64,000 bases of DNA from Bidens hawaiensis (taxonomy: Eukaryota; Streptophyta; Magnoliopsida; Asterales; Asteraceae). Position numbers and translations under genes: made by a program. Below the pieces are notes generated by a model, which had not been told where the DNA came from, ran no database searches, and saw nothing but the letters and a program-made list of their open reading frames with translations. Shown piece by piece: positions 46,313 through 58,594 of this stretch (its first letter is position 1; each line of letters opens with the position of its first letter). The DNA is taken from the NCBI GenBank assembly GCA_021521415.1, contig JAIQDT010000295.1:992001-1056000 (forward strand), given 5' to 3'.

Positions 46313-47469
46313 TGATGGTCGGTTAATTTGTATATGTTTTAGTTCGTTTATTATTTTGTTTTAACTGTTTATTCTAGAACTATCGATACTTCATACGTGT
46401 TTTATTGGATTTCAGGTCATAGGCGTTAAAGTACTCAATATGGACCTGTCGTGACATGGAATGAAGACCTGGGTTGTCCAGCACACAAAACGATGAAATG
46501 GTTAAAGTATGCTGTAACAGGGTCCCATCGCGGTACGCGATGGGCTTGCTGAGGTCCCCATCACGTACCGTGATGGGTGATAAAATAACTTTGACATTCG
46601 GTCAATCGCACTACGCGATCGACCCTTAAGAAGGCCCCGTCGCATATCGTGGTGGGTGTGCAGACGGGATTTTGAGTTTATAACTTCTTTGTCATAAAAA
46701 AAAAACCCGAACTCCGTTTTGAAGAATAGAGGCGATTTCCAGCAGTTCCTATAGGCGATTTCACCATCCTAGCTCGTGTCAAGACCATATCTTTGATCCA
46801 TATCATCCGTATTGAATATTCAATGATTTCGTGGCTCGGCTAATCTCCTAGAATCACACCCGGGATGTATAGTTTGTAACCTTTTACAGTTTTTCTCATG
46901 TGATTAAGAATACTTATGTTTTGTTATTGATGATTAATATATGATTATTAATGTTTGGTATTTCTGAGTGTTCGGTCGGTTTAGGTTTACGTTGGTCTGA
47001 ACGATCTGTTATCAGTTGCTAGATAATTAGTCATATAACTGTTTGGTTAGATTGAATACGATAAAACATACAATTACCCTTAACTGAGTCACACTGGCAG
47101 GGACTGTTTGATAAACAGTGCCGTGTGTAAAGTAATTGTTGATATCTAAGGTTTTGTCTGATTGATCAGTTTTAAGTTAATCGTTAATAATTAATCTTTT
47201 AGGTTGCATGAGATACTGTTGGTTGCTTACTTGAATTCCCGGGTGTGATTTGCTTTGTTATCTGTTAGAAATTCGTTTACTTGTTCATTGCTTAGTTCTC
47301 TGAATTTACTCAAAATTGCTTGTGTGATCAACACTAAAAATTAGTTACTTCATAATATTAAATCTGTTACACGAATACATTGACCACATACTCCTTGTGA
47401 TACGATACCCTACTTGTTCTAACTATTTAGAATAATTAGGTTTTTGATCGACTCAAACGACGGTCATCA
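46313..47469 (+). repeat. 3' LTR of Athila
   Basis: 1157 bp, with the same ends as the 5' LTR. The palindrome array is kept at 46524-46658. In the second palindrome (46557-46577) both arms carry mirrored changes (CCCATCACG/CGTGATGGG), so symmetry is preserved. The fourth has lost much of its symmetry. Confidence 0.92.
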
Positions 47470-47474
47470 ACTTA

Positions 47475-48237
47475 CTACATTTGTCCCGTTTTCAAAAATC
47501 ATTCTAAGTTCAGAGTTATTACACATAACCGTACTTACTATGATTTTCATGCGAGGACTTTGATAATTATGTGTCGACCCATTATTATCTTTATTGTTGG
47601 ATGATCTACATAATCCGTCCCATTGTGTGGATATTAAGATATAAACAAATTATAAAATAAACTCTATAGTAACACAAAATAATAAGAATAATGAACCAAA
47701 ACTTTAAGGTTATGAAAATCTCAATAAATATATTAAATACTGTGGTCGAGAATAACACGATGATTTGAGCTAACAAAATATAACCAAGTAAGTCGAAAGC
47801 GTTGGGTTTGAGAATAAATTAGATAGACGAAACTTTGATGTCAAAATTTCAAAACAGATTAAGTTCTTGGAGTCAATTATGAAATGTTAAACAGATGAAA
47901 GTTTCATATCAATATGAATAAAGGAAACATTTAGATTAAGAAATACAAAGTAAATAACTAAAACTTCGAGATTTAGATTAACAAAGTAAAACATTGGACT
48001 TAAATTGATGTAATATTGATAACAAGCTGATTCGATTTAACGTTGAGCAGACTAAGAATCAAACAAATAACCAAAACCATTCGTGTAAAGTAACATAACA
48101 ACTCAATATGTATACGTTACTTCTATTAGATGGCTATAAACATAGCTTTGATTTTAAGTAAACAAATATGGTAAGAGAAAATCGGTCATAGATAGTGTTT
48201 TGGACAAAAATCTACTAAGGATCAAGTATCCAAATCT
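47475..48237. other. AT-rich unassigned DNA
   Basis: No ORF or repeat supported between the Athila and Tat-2 elements. Confidence 0.35.
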
Positions 48238-49098
48238 GTTAAGTGAGGTAAGGTGCTAACTCGATAATGACAAGTGTGCAATCGTAATATTGGTGAACAC
48301 AAAGGTTTGATCACGAGGGAAAAAGCCCTTAACCAAGATAGTCTTACTTCGGTCAAAACTTATCAAGGTAATCTTTGGTCGAATATATTCAATCAAGGAT
48401 TAACTAAGTAATCGTTGATTAAGTTCATTTGGTCAAGGATCAACAAGGTAACCTTTGGTCGATGAGTATGTAATTATCGTGATCTCTGGCACACAAAACC
48501 ACCGGACGGTGAAAACTATCACCGTCAAGTTTATTAATGGTAAAAGGTATTACAATCGTTGTGAAGTATATGATCGAGATTACAATAATAATCTAGTGAT
48601 TAGAGAGAGTAATTGTTTCTGCTCTAGTGTGTGTGTGATGGTACATGTGTTTCCTACTCTATCATAGCTCAAATAAATAAGAAAATATCACTAACAATAT
48701 TTCCTAACTATCCGGAAGTCTTCCACTAGCCGCTCCACGACTTTTGACCACGTGCCAATAGCCATCCAGTAGCAAGATAAATGGGAGAGACGAGTCTTAT
48801 AGCCGTTGTTGATATTTAAACATCCATTTACACATGAGTTCGTCCATCAACAGCTACATCGAACTAGGATCCTGGATCCCTGCTCCAGCTAGAAAATGCT
48901 CTGTGAGGATGATTGATACACACACATTTTAAAGTTGTCATACCTGTCTAACACATCACCATACTAAACGCAATCATTAGTAAACAAGTAATACCGAGGA
49001 CCGTCTATCCTTTATATCCTGATATATATTTCAAGGATTAACTATCTATAAGACAGTCAAGGATAGAGGATCCTCAGTATAAAATTCATGGCCTAACA
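48238..49098 (-). repeat. 3' LTR of Tat-2
   Basis: It is bounded by TGTTAAG and CCTAACA, which form a short inverted repeat as expected for LTR ends. The right border is supported by the adjacent polypurine tract. The left border rests on the TGTTA match only. Confidence 0.6.
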
Positions 49099-49114
49099 AT
49101 TGCCCACAAAATGG
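49099..49114 (-). promoter_or_regulatory. Polypurine tract of Tat-2
   Basis: In element sense CATTTTGTGGGCAAT directly precedes the LTR start TGTTAGGCC. Confidence 0.55.
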
Positions 49115-49325
49115 CGGGTGACAGTGGAATACAGCTGTCATTTTGAATTTCAACATTGCTGCGAAAACTGATAGAAGGGACGATTTTGCCAGAATATTTA
49201 CCATTTAGCCCTCAAGGTTAATTATAACCGTATATATATGCCGCCCAATATCTTTGATTATGTATATGCTTCCTTCCGACGCATCAGGTATCCTTTCTAC
49301 CTTTCTTTCTTTATTTCTTTTAAAC

Positions 49326-50931
49326 ATGTCTGCTGCTTCGTCTTCTTCTTCCCCGGCTGCTTCTAAACCTTCCGAACAGATTTCCGATGACCGCGAGTTG
49401 TCGGAAATGGAACCTCAGTGCCTCATTGCCAATCCGTCGATTGAGATTTGCAAATTTACGAACCCCGAGGTCGACGGTTTTCACTCGTTATTTCCTCCGG
49501 GAACCTTATTCCGACCCTACGAATCCAGTGTCAGGTGCGACGTGTTCTCTACAGTTTGGATATGTTTTTTGGCGACTCCGTTTCTGATTGGTTACAAGTA
49601 CCCTTTTCCATCTTTTACCCAAAGCTTTTTCGACTCTACCAGCATATCCTACATACAGGCTATGCCAATGATTTGGAGGGTTCTCAGCACTATCGAGAGA
49701 ATCATTGAAGAGGAGAAGATCAATTTCGGCCTTCCCGAGTTAACGTATTTATATACCCTCACTACCCACGGTCCTGCTCGTTTCATCTTTAAATCAAAGC
49801 CCCTACAGCCCCATCCGATCTTAAAAGCCACGCTAAATGATTTCGTGTGGAGGAATCAGTTTTTCTTTGTAAAACGCGACTCAATACCGGGGGGAACTGA
49901 TCTTCCTTCAACCTGGGTCACAAAGGGTAGGATCCTGGATCCATAAGGAATAGCAGGATCCTTTATTCTTCATATTTAATCCTTATTCTTTCTTGTTGTC
50001 TACAGTTGAGAACTTCGCTTCATTGAGTAAACTACTTGGAACAGAAGAGAAAGCAAAACGGTTCCTGAAGCTGGATACCGAAGTTAAGATCTTTCAAGCT
50101 CGATTTGTTGAAGGTTTTTGTGATATCTCCTCAAGTTCAAGCATGTCAAGTAAGTTAATAATTTTAAGGTAAATAAAATAAAATAGAACACTTATCTGTT
50201 GATTTTTCTTCTACAGGCACCAAGAAATCAGGAAAGTCTGCTCTTAAGTTCTCCCTAGATGACATCGATTGTATGGTTACTTCTCCCACTGTCAAGAAGG
50301 AAGCTTCAAAGGCTGGCACTAGCTCCGAGCCCAAGACTGCTACGACCAGGGCCAAATCTGCAGCTTCCAAGAGGAAAAGATCCTCTGATCCCGAGACCCA
50401 TTATGACATTTCAACTCTGTAAGTATATCGTATTTTGTCCATTAGTATCTTAGGATCCAGTATTGTCACAATTCTGATTCAAAATTTATTGATAGGCTGC
50501 AATCGCTATGAGGGATCACTATGAAAAGATTATCCATCAGATGACCGAGAAAATGTCAGGTTTAGGGAAAGCTGTGGTTGCTGGACAAGGCTATGATCCA
50601 GCTCTCCAAGGAGAAGAAACAGTTGGAGGATCAGTTATCCTTAACCGAAGCCCAACGTCTAGAGGAAGTGGAGCAGGCGACTGTTGAAGCCAAGATGCGG
50701 GCTGCCAGGTTAGTATTCTAGGCGCGGATCAAGATGGCGAAGGAGGCTGGTGATCCCGCTTTTGACAAGTCGGCTTGGGATGTGGAGAAATGGAAGGCTG
50801 CACTTGACGACATTGGTGGTGAGGATGACGAGGAGATGGTTGAGAACACCAAGGCTGGGACCAGTGGCGTTAAGGAGATGATTGAGGATGGCAAGGGAGA
50901 AGCTGATGCTGCGGTTGAGAATGCAGCTTAA
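49326..50931 (+). pseudogene. Antisense multi-exon ORF of Tat-2
   Basis: Exon 1 (49326-49926) opens MSAASSSSSP and encodes FPPGTLFRPY, YKYPFPSFTQSFF, YIQAMPMIWRVLSTIERI, FGLPELTYLYTL and NDFVWRNQFFFVKRDSIP. Plausible GT..AG borders define exons at 50006-50149 and 50217-50418 (Lys/Ser-rich, basic KRKRSS). The next exon starts near 50496 with a methionine-rich coiled stretch but soon loses the frame. An acidic tail (EEMVENTKAGTSGVKEM) ends at 50931. Length, position and N-to-C layout parallel the Tat-1 antisense ORF, although the sequence is quite different. Function unknown. An in-frame ATG at 49254 would add 24 hydrophobic residues, but I prefer 49326. Confidence 0.6.
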
Positions 50932-50941
50932 GTGGGCAATG

Positions 50942-52380
50942 AAGGATATCAAAGACAAGGCCTGAGCCCATTTTTTTGTTTAATGTTGGTGTTTTTATGT
51001 ACAATTTCTATGGTCTGTAATAAACAATAGTATTTAGGATAAAGGATCCACGATCCTTAAGACAATTGGCGGGGGTAACAAAGGTGGAGGGATACTCGGT
51101 TTGTGGGGATGAATCCTTTGTTGCCCCTGTTTTTAAATTTCATGCACTTATGAACTGTTAGTAACTCTTACTTAACTCGGATGGATGGCCCATCTTCTGT
51201 ATGGTGAAGTCCGGGTTAAGAATTTAGGATAAGTCCTTGCGACTTACTTTAACTAATATAAAAATCTTTTGACTTTTTACTCGTTGTTTATTTTGAAAAA
51301 TTTGTTAGATATAACTTTAACATTATTGATAGTTTGGCAAACAGTTTCAAGTAAAAGATTTTAGGATAAAAGATCCTTATGAAATTGTTTAGAATAGAAT
51401 ATCCTTAGGAAAAAAAATTAGGAAAGAATATCCTTAAATAATAAATATTAGGATAAGACATCTTGAACAATCGATAAAATTTATATAAGGGAATTTAAAC
51501 TGAAAGATCCAAAATTAATGCAACATACATAAGTTAATTAGTAGAGATCATACCAGAAGGTCTAGATAGACCTAAGTTACAAGAAGTATTGAGCTCTTAA
51601 TGATCCTTAAAGGAATAACTTTAGGATCCGTGATCCTTCGTTTCTTGATCTTCAGAAGGAACTTAGAAAATCTGTTGCAAATAATTCATAATATCAACTG
51701 GGATCAAACCCATTAAGCTGGGGACAAGCCCAAATAATAAACTAGGGACAAGCCCGTGCAACTAGGGACAAGCCCGTGTAATCTGGGGACAAGCCCGTGT
51801 AATCTGGGGATAAGCCCAAAACTGGTGTTAAACTGGCGACATGGCCCTTGAGAAGAGGTGAAAACCCCTAAAACATTAGGATTAAACTGGCGACAAGGCC
51901 CTTGAGAAGAGGTGAAAACCCCTTAAACCTTAGGAAATGGTACGTCTACCATAATTCGAAGGATCCTCCATATAGCTGGAAACAACGAAATTGTTAGCCA
52001 CTAAACGTGTACTGGTCCCGCTGCCCCGGACTATACATCGGATAGCGTGCGCAACTAGCGTTCGTGAGAAAGGTGAAAACCTTTAAACCGTAGGGGATAT
52101 GACCATCGGGGGTCATATCCAAACGTGGGCTAGGCCTAGAGAAATAAGATAATACCTCAAATGCAAAGGAGATGTGGCCAACCTCTTGAACATCAAATGA
52201 TTCATTATAATCCTGCATGGTTATTCAAAACTTGGAAAAAAAAATAAAGTGTTAAGAATATATTATCCTCAAATTAACAGTAATAATTCAAAAAGAATAA
52301 TTGATCAGAAAGATGTTACCGAATTAAGGAACCTAGTTCCTTTTTTGGATAATATATTCTCTCAGGATAATGGATCCTGA
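50942..52380. other. Tat-2 internal non-coding region with short repeats
   Basis: No coding support. It contains many AGGATAA/GGATCC words and, at 51708-51930, repeated GGGACAAGCCCGTG and GGTGAAAACCCCT units. Confidence 0.6.
51708..51930. repeat. Degenerate tandem repeats in Tat-2
   Basis: About five copies of CTGGGGACAAGCCCGTGTAA-like units (18-24 bp) are followed by two copies of a 60-bp unit with GACAAGGCCCTTGAGAAGAG. Confidence 0.8.
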
Positions 52381-52908
52381 TTAGAAAAAATATTTCTTGA
52401 GATGGATGGCATTCCATGCTCTTGGTAACCTGTTTCCTTCCATTGTGAACAAATGATATGCCCCATTTCCTGCTTCCGACTCAATTTTATAAGGTCCTTC
52501 CCATTTGTGCGCTAGCTTCCCATCAGCCGGATTTATTGTGTTTTGGAAGGCTTTCCTTAACACTAGATCTCCTTCTTGAAATCTTCTGAGTCTGATATTT
52601 TTTTTGTATGCCCCAGCTACCCTTTGTTGATAATCTACCATTCTGATCTTTGCTAGGTATCTGAGTTCTTCTATAGTATCCAAGTCTTCAAGAAGTATTT
52701 CTTCATTGGCTTCAGGATCACAGATGCTCGTTTTCGCAGTAGGAACCACCAATTATGTGGGAATTACTGCATCGGATTCAAACACCAACGAAAATGGTGT
52801 TTGGCATGTTGCATTCTTTGGAGTTGTCTTGTCTGCCCAAAGAACATAAGGAAGTTCTTCAGCCCATTTTCCCTTCTTGAATCCTAGCTTCTTCTTTAAA
52901 TACTTTTA
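52381..52908 (-). pseudogene. Tat-2 integrase C-terminal part, truncated
   Basis: 52752-52381 is open and encodes RYLAKIRMVDYQQRVAGAY, RRFQEGDLVLRKAF, KLAHKWEGPYKIESEAGNGAY and LPRAWNAIHLKKYFF, the C-terminal integrase domain. Upstream in the same strand, about 52908-52755, lies the end of the core (FKKGKWAEELPYVLW, FSLVFESDAVIP) with a stop (TAA near 52755). The frame is cut at about 52908. Confidence 0.88.
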
Positions 52909-55458
52909 ATAACCTCTGGGGACACTGTTAACCCAGAACACTGTTTCGGGTCTTACAATATTAGCAACTCAGACAATTACCATCTTAATACATTACCGTA
53001 CGATTACCGTACAATAAACATTATATAAATACATTCATTTCCATGCGATCGGCATGTACTTAAACACTTTGATAAAAAACATGCTTTCCGCCCCGGGAAA
53101 ATATTTAAATCAGTTCAGTAAAAAGGGGCTCGTGAAACTCACCTTTTTGGTGAGAAAAGATGTAATACTGGCACGGCTACCTGTCCGGATCTGTAATACG
53201 ATCCCTAAGTCGTTACTACGCAATTTCTATTAATATAACTTAAATTCGTGTTAACCGGTACGTCCGGGGACACTGTTAACCCAGTACCGTACACGATCCG
53301 GGGACAATGTTAACCCCGATACACTTCTCAGGACTTAGATTGTGATATCACTTAGAGTTCTTTAGTCAAAACTACCATTAGTTTGTTTTCTCGTTTTGTG
53401 TGCCTAGCACGGTTATTCGTCTTTATGTTTTCAAAAATGAGTTTGGCCACATACGACCCGAAAATAGTTGTTATTGATATTTTAATTAAAGTGGTGAAAT
53501 TAGAGCTCGGTTTAGACACCCCGTTTGGCCGCGGGGCCCGTTTCCGTCTTTAATATACCGGAAACGACTAAATCGGGTAAAATTACCCAAATCATCCGAA
53601 TTACTTTCGGATGATTTATTTTTACTTGATTTACTCAGTTTCATGAAAATAGTCCATTTTTAGGGTTTTTATACACCAGTCAGCTCGCTTAGGCGAACTT
53701 TGCCGGTTTACACGTTTTAAGCTTTAAAAGTTTGTTTTTAAGTTCCATTTAGCACAAATAATTATCCGTTTAGTCTCGGATCTTGAAATTTTGCCCAAAT
53801 CAGTTTTTGACAGTGAGGAATTTTATAAAAATATTTCCAGAATTAATTTTTATATTTAACATTTATTTATCTATTTTTAAACGTCATTTAAAAACCAAAT
53901 ATGTCGAAAATACCAAACGACCTTGGAAAAATCCCAAATTTTCTGGGATGACTCCTGCCATCAACATAGTTCCCAGTAATTTTTACAGAACCAAAAACTC
54001 ATTTTTCATGCTATTTTTACCAAAACCGAGCTAGAAATACCTAGATCTCGTTTTACCGAAAAGCCAACTTAGACTTCTCCAATGGACCTAAAATTTTGTG
54101 TGTGACTTTTAAATGTTATAGAAAGCTTATCTGAACTTTTCCAGAATTTTTCATGATGTTTAGCTATTTTTCACCATTTTTAGCCAAAACCGAGCATTAA
54201 ATTCACTAAATATTCATCCTTTATCCAAAAATTACCAAAATTTCACAGATCTCATATTTTGATGTGTAGATCATCTCTGTGAAGTTTCATGACTCAACTC
54301 TAAGTCTACCACAATCTGTCCAAATCTTACAAATCATACGAAAAACCAAACTACCTTGTGTTTCTAGCTTTAGATCGCAAAGATCTTGCTTTCTAGCCTT
54401 TGCTAGCAACTAGATACAACACCTACAAACACAACAACACCACACCAAGCAAGTTATACCCACAATCAAGCCATTTCTTTCATGGTTTCGGTTAAGACAT
54501 CAAAACAAAGGTTTTAAGCGTAAAAATTCGTTTTTGACTCTTTTAACTCCTTTCTTGGGCCAAGATCCCTTGTATAACTTGTATACATCACTTGATCATG
54601 CAAGAATCGGTTTCATCTCGGGTTTTCTCCCATTTTTCACTTGAAACCTCATTTTCTCAAGATTATGGAATCAAAACTATGAATTAATCATTATAACCAT
54701 GTTTTTACCTTGTGTTTCTTGCTTAAAAATCAAGGATTTAGGATGAATGTATGTAGGGTTGAGAGGATTTGGAGAGTTGGGATGTTAAAAAAAGAAAATA
54801 AAATGTTTTTGGTGTGTGTATTGGACCGATCGGTCCATGTAAGGTGTGGGGTGGGGCCCACATCTTCAACCTTGGCCACACATTTGGATTGTGTAATCCG
54901 GATAATGTTGTGGATAATCTGGTTCAGTTCGTTTTTCGGTTAAACACTTAATTCGGCTTAAAGCGAGGCTAAAACGGTCGTTTTTCGGCTTAAAAATAAA
55001 ATTTATATAAAACCGATTTAAAATCTTTAAAAACTTAAACCAAGACATTTATTGACTCAACACATCATATTGTCGGTCATTGTGCATCTTTTTCGGCTTG
55101 ATCGATCGTCTCTTGCTTGGTTTGATGTTAAAGGTTTCGTTTAACGTACCGATGTTCTAATAAATCGAAATCCTTTTTCTGTGCTATAATTCACTTATCC
55201 CGAAGCCTTAATACTTCGTAAACCTTACTAAACATCATATATTTCATTTATAACGTAATCCCCGATTCGTTCGGGTTTCAATAACCGTTCATCGGTTATT
55301 CGTAATTCCAATACAACTAACTGTACATTCGAGTATAATTCGTACTGTGAATCTTATATACTCGTACAAACACATTATAATTCATATATCTAGTATTAAA
55401 TAACACATAAATGGTATATTCCGGCTAGGGTATACCTGAATTTGCCGGAATCGTTACA
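52909..55458 (-). mobile_element. Truncated LTR of another gypsy-type family (LTR D)
   Basis: In element sense it begins TGTAACGATTCCGG at 55458, similar to TGTAACATCCCG of the gag-only family. It contains CCGGGGACACTGTTAACCC-type repeats (52915-52935, 53259-53285, 53296-53317), a GCCCC/GGGGC hairpin (53090-53129) and GTGAGTTTC (53133-53141). At 52909 it stops inside a repeat unit, joined to Tat-2 integrase, and no target duplication is visible. It is thus truncated on that side. Confidence 0.65.
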
Positions 55459-56400
55459 GTTGTCATTCTAAGGGTTGAGTTTCTAGTAGGGCGTCGAGAA
55501 AATTAGAATACACGCCGCGCGCACGAAAATATCGATAAGACGTGGAACAGAAGTACGAATTTTGTATTACATGAATTATTTTGAACATAAAATTTACAAG
55601 ATGCATAATTTTCGTTGGAGTATCCATGAACCACCATGGGTTTTCGTATTCTAATAACAATCAAGTCAACCTTATGGAAGAATTTTTTTTTCATATAACA
55701 ACTTTAAAATTGAAATATCAAATACCCACTTAATATGAACAAGAAAATCGAATTAAAAGTCGAGTGTTCATGTATCACCATGACTTTTCGAGTTTTCAAC
55801 TAAAACCACGATATTAACATTGAATCTTGGAATCATACATTGCATGAACCACCATGAATTATACGTTGCATGAACCACCATGAATTATATGCAAACACTT
55901 TCTATTAACAAAGAAAAATGGTTACGTTTGACAAGTTAAATTAGTGGTTCGTATGACGTTTGGAGTGGTATTCTCTGACCTAATAAGTTTCAGCACCCTT
56001 TTCAAACCCCCATGGTAAGTAGTCGCTTCCCGCTGCTGATTGGGATTTATACGCATTGTTTATCAGTACGTTTAAAAATCTTGGTGACAATGGTTGGTAA
56101 AGCAAGTGTGTCCCCCTTTTTTTTACTACATACCTGTCATGTAATACAATCTTTAAGGAGAGCGAAAAATGAAACATCAAAACAAAAATTATTAATTTCA
56201 ACATCACAAAATCGTTAAAACATCCAAAGGGTTATAAAATAGTTTAGGAATAGGCCTTAGATTGTGTGTGTGTTTGTCGGTCCCGAATATGTCACTCAAT
56301 CACTCAATATCTCACTGTCGTAACCCACACATATAGTGTCGACAAGAAGGTTAACGACTTGCTATTTTAGGAAAGAACAATAGAGTATTAATGGCGGAAA
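55459..56400. other. Unassigned DNA with a short direct repeat
   Basis: A 24-bp word containing GCATGAACCACCATGAATTA occurs twice in tandem (55840-55863, 55866-55889), and weaker ATGAACCACCATG copies lie near 55625 and 55772. No gene supported. Confidence 0.45.
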
Positions 56401-56405
56401 CATTA

Positions 56406-58579
56406 TGTCACATCCTCAAAATCCACTAACGGAGTTTTACCGTCAGAGGGTGTGAACTAACAGGATCGGAATCATTAGTTATAATCAAACACCATAAATA
56501 AAGTTTTCAAACCACGAAAACATTTAAGTTTAAATAAGTGCGGAAGCGTAAATTCGTAAACCAAGTGTTGCGTCACGCAGGACGACTTAAAACCCAATTA
56601 ATAACAGTTTAAAAACAAGTTTGCAAAAACAATAGAGTTCTATGGAATGCATGATCCTATACCGTGCGCCCGCCTCGGCTACCTGAGAATAACATACTAA
56701 AAGTGTCAACACGGGGTTGGTGAGTTCACAAGTTTATATAAATAAAGCGTTTGCGTTTGCGTTTACGTTTTGCATTTGCGTTACCAAATAATGTTAAATC
56801 AATTATATATCTATGGTAGCTAGCCTATAAAACAAGTATTACTAAGTGTTCGACACCGAAGCTGACTGTTTATCAATTGCTTTGCCACCATGTCAACCAC
56901 GACCATGGTAATGTGTTAGCCAAGATTACACCCACTCGACCTCCAGTCGAGTTTAGCGTTGGGTGGGGTTTGTCAAACCCAGTAGTACTACTCAACAATG
57001 ACTCGCTATTATCCAAATATTAAACGGTTCGATGTTATGAAGGACTTTTGTTGGTTCGTTTGCCAATTAGCCTTTACAAGTGATATATAACTAGTAACAA
57101 AATCTAAAGCGTTTTGGAGTATGTATTCTCCCCCAAGTAAAAGCGTTTAAAAGAGTATAAGGGAAACGTGAAACTCACTGTTTGCGAAGAATTCAAAAAC
57201 AAGTCAACCAAGAGATGCGCGCCACGGAAAATCCTCACTAGCGTTCTAAAAGAAGAAAAAGATTTTCTAAGTGTTGGAACTATTATTGAGTCTCTAGACT
57301 CAGCACATAATACCTATGCATAAGATACGTTTCGTGTTTCTTTTGTGAATTGTGTGTGACTCAACAAACACATTGGTGATACGTTACATGTATGGACAAC
57401 TATTTACGTGTCAAGTATTAACATCGTACATTACTAGCAATCATTCCCCACAAGGGCAATTTAGTCAAAAACATAACAATTATCTAGCAACAAGCACGTT
57501 TCATGTATTTTCATATAGTTCAGCAGCTAGTTCTATCAAGACAGATTTTTACTTGAAAGATTACTCTGTTCAACAGATCATAACATATCAATTAATTCAC
57601 CAAAAATCGTCACAAAAGCACACATGAGTTAGGTTTCCAGAAGTATTTTTATTGTATTTTTATTCCACATAGATTTCTCACAATGATCAAAACATTACAG
57701 TAAACTCACAACAGTCAAAATCATGTGCAGCAGAATGTTATTTGTTATTTAACAAGTTACATCTCGTTCAAGTTTAACTATCACTGCTGTCAAAAATCAG
57801 CAAGCACACACAATCGTCTAGCATGCATCCTAAGCATACGACGTATCTCCAAACATGCAAGAAACATAATTATCCATAAAAATCAGTAGTAAACCCTCTA
57901 GGGTTATCACACATGATCATTTAAATCAATAACCAAAGCATAATTAAGCATCATCTAATTCATACAAAGCATAAGAACACTTAACACATGATTTACAAAA
58001 TTAGGGTTTTATGTTTATACCTTTAAAATGCAGAAACGAGCAAGAGGAAGGTGAGAAATGCCTAGAAACAAGTGCGGGATGCTCCGATTATGAAAAACAA
58101 GGCCAAAACGAAGGTGATACGGTGGTGGTGATGGCTGCGGTCGCAAGAGAGGGGTGAGGGGGGGGGGGGGCGGGCGATCGGGTTTGAGGATGGAGGGAGG
58201 AGGTTAGGGTTTTTAATATTATTAATAATAATATGTTACACAAAAGCCCCTCAACTTTTAATTATTACTTTTCTAGCATAAAGTAACTTGTTTGCATCTT
58301 GAGTTAATGTTCTATACAATATTATCAAATAGCACATAAGCCTACCACATAATTATCAAATAATTATTGTTTGGATGTTTTCGTTTATTCACCAATGGTT
58401 TGCGTCAACTCATTTGCGTTTCGGTGCAATCCTGAAAGACTACATATGTAGTGATTGTCAAGTGTCATTTAAACCCTGGTTTAAATGTAATGAGATGTGC
58501 GTTATAGATCAAGTGATCTTAAATTTGAATTGACGGAGTTTGGATTAACGGAGTTAACCTGAAATTGACGAGTGTCACA
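56406..58579 (-). mobile_element. Solo LTR with target duplication CATTA (LTR E)
   Basis: The 2174-bp unit starts TGTCACATCCTC and ends GAGTGTCACA (plus orientation), flanked by CATTA at 56401-56405 and 58580-58584. Neither side shows PBS, PPT or coding sequence. Orientation is inferred from the order of shared blocks (CATACTAAAAGT.., GTGAAACTCAC) relative to the gag-only LTRs. A frame at 57352-57627 within it is Ser/His/Gln-rich and probably incidental. Confidence 0.88.
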
Positions 58580-58594
58580 CATTAACACACTAAA

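Larger units (their letters stand above)
33762..47469 (+). mobile_element. Full-length decayed Athila-lineage Ty3/gypsy element
   Basis: LTRs are at 33762-34916 and 46313-47469, both beginning TGATGGTCGG and ending ..TCA. The PBS at 34920 (TGGCGCCATTGCCGGGG) is the form known from Athila. The order is gag, protease, RT, RNase H, integrase, then a 5-kb 3' region with an env-position ORF. The flanks ATTTA (33757-33761) and ACTTA (47470-47474) are a target duplication with one mismatch. The LTRs differ at many positions and all ORFs have stops or frameshifts. The 13.7-kb size fits Athila, whose long 3' region after integrase is characteristic. Confidence 0.93.
48238..52908 (-). mobile_element. 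Truncated Tat-lineage element (Tat-2)
   Basis: From the left: a 3' LTR (48238-49098), a polypurine tract, an antisense multi-exon ORF (plus strand, 49326-50931), a long non-coding stretch, and the integrase C-terminal end on the minus strand (52908-52381). The layout is that of Tat-1. The element is cut at about 52908, where a foreign LTR fragment begins in the middle of integrase. The 5' half with gag, RT and the other LTR is missing from the window. Confidence 0.8.

Noticed and set aside
55980..56207. 75-residue ORF with a hydrophobic start as a small secreted protein
   Set aside because: No splice or promoter context, no family resemblance, and length within chance expectation for AT-rich DNA.
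57352..57627. 91-residue ORF as a gene
   Set aside because: It lies wholly within solo LTR E, is Ser/His/Gln-rich, and has no recognisable domain.
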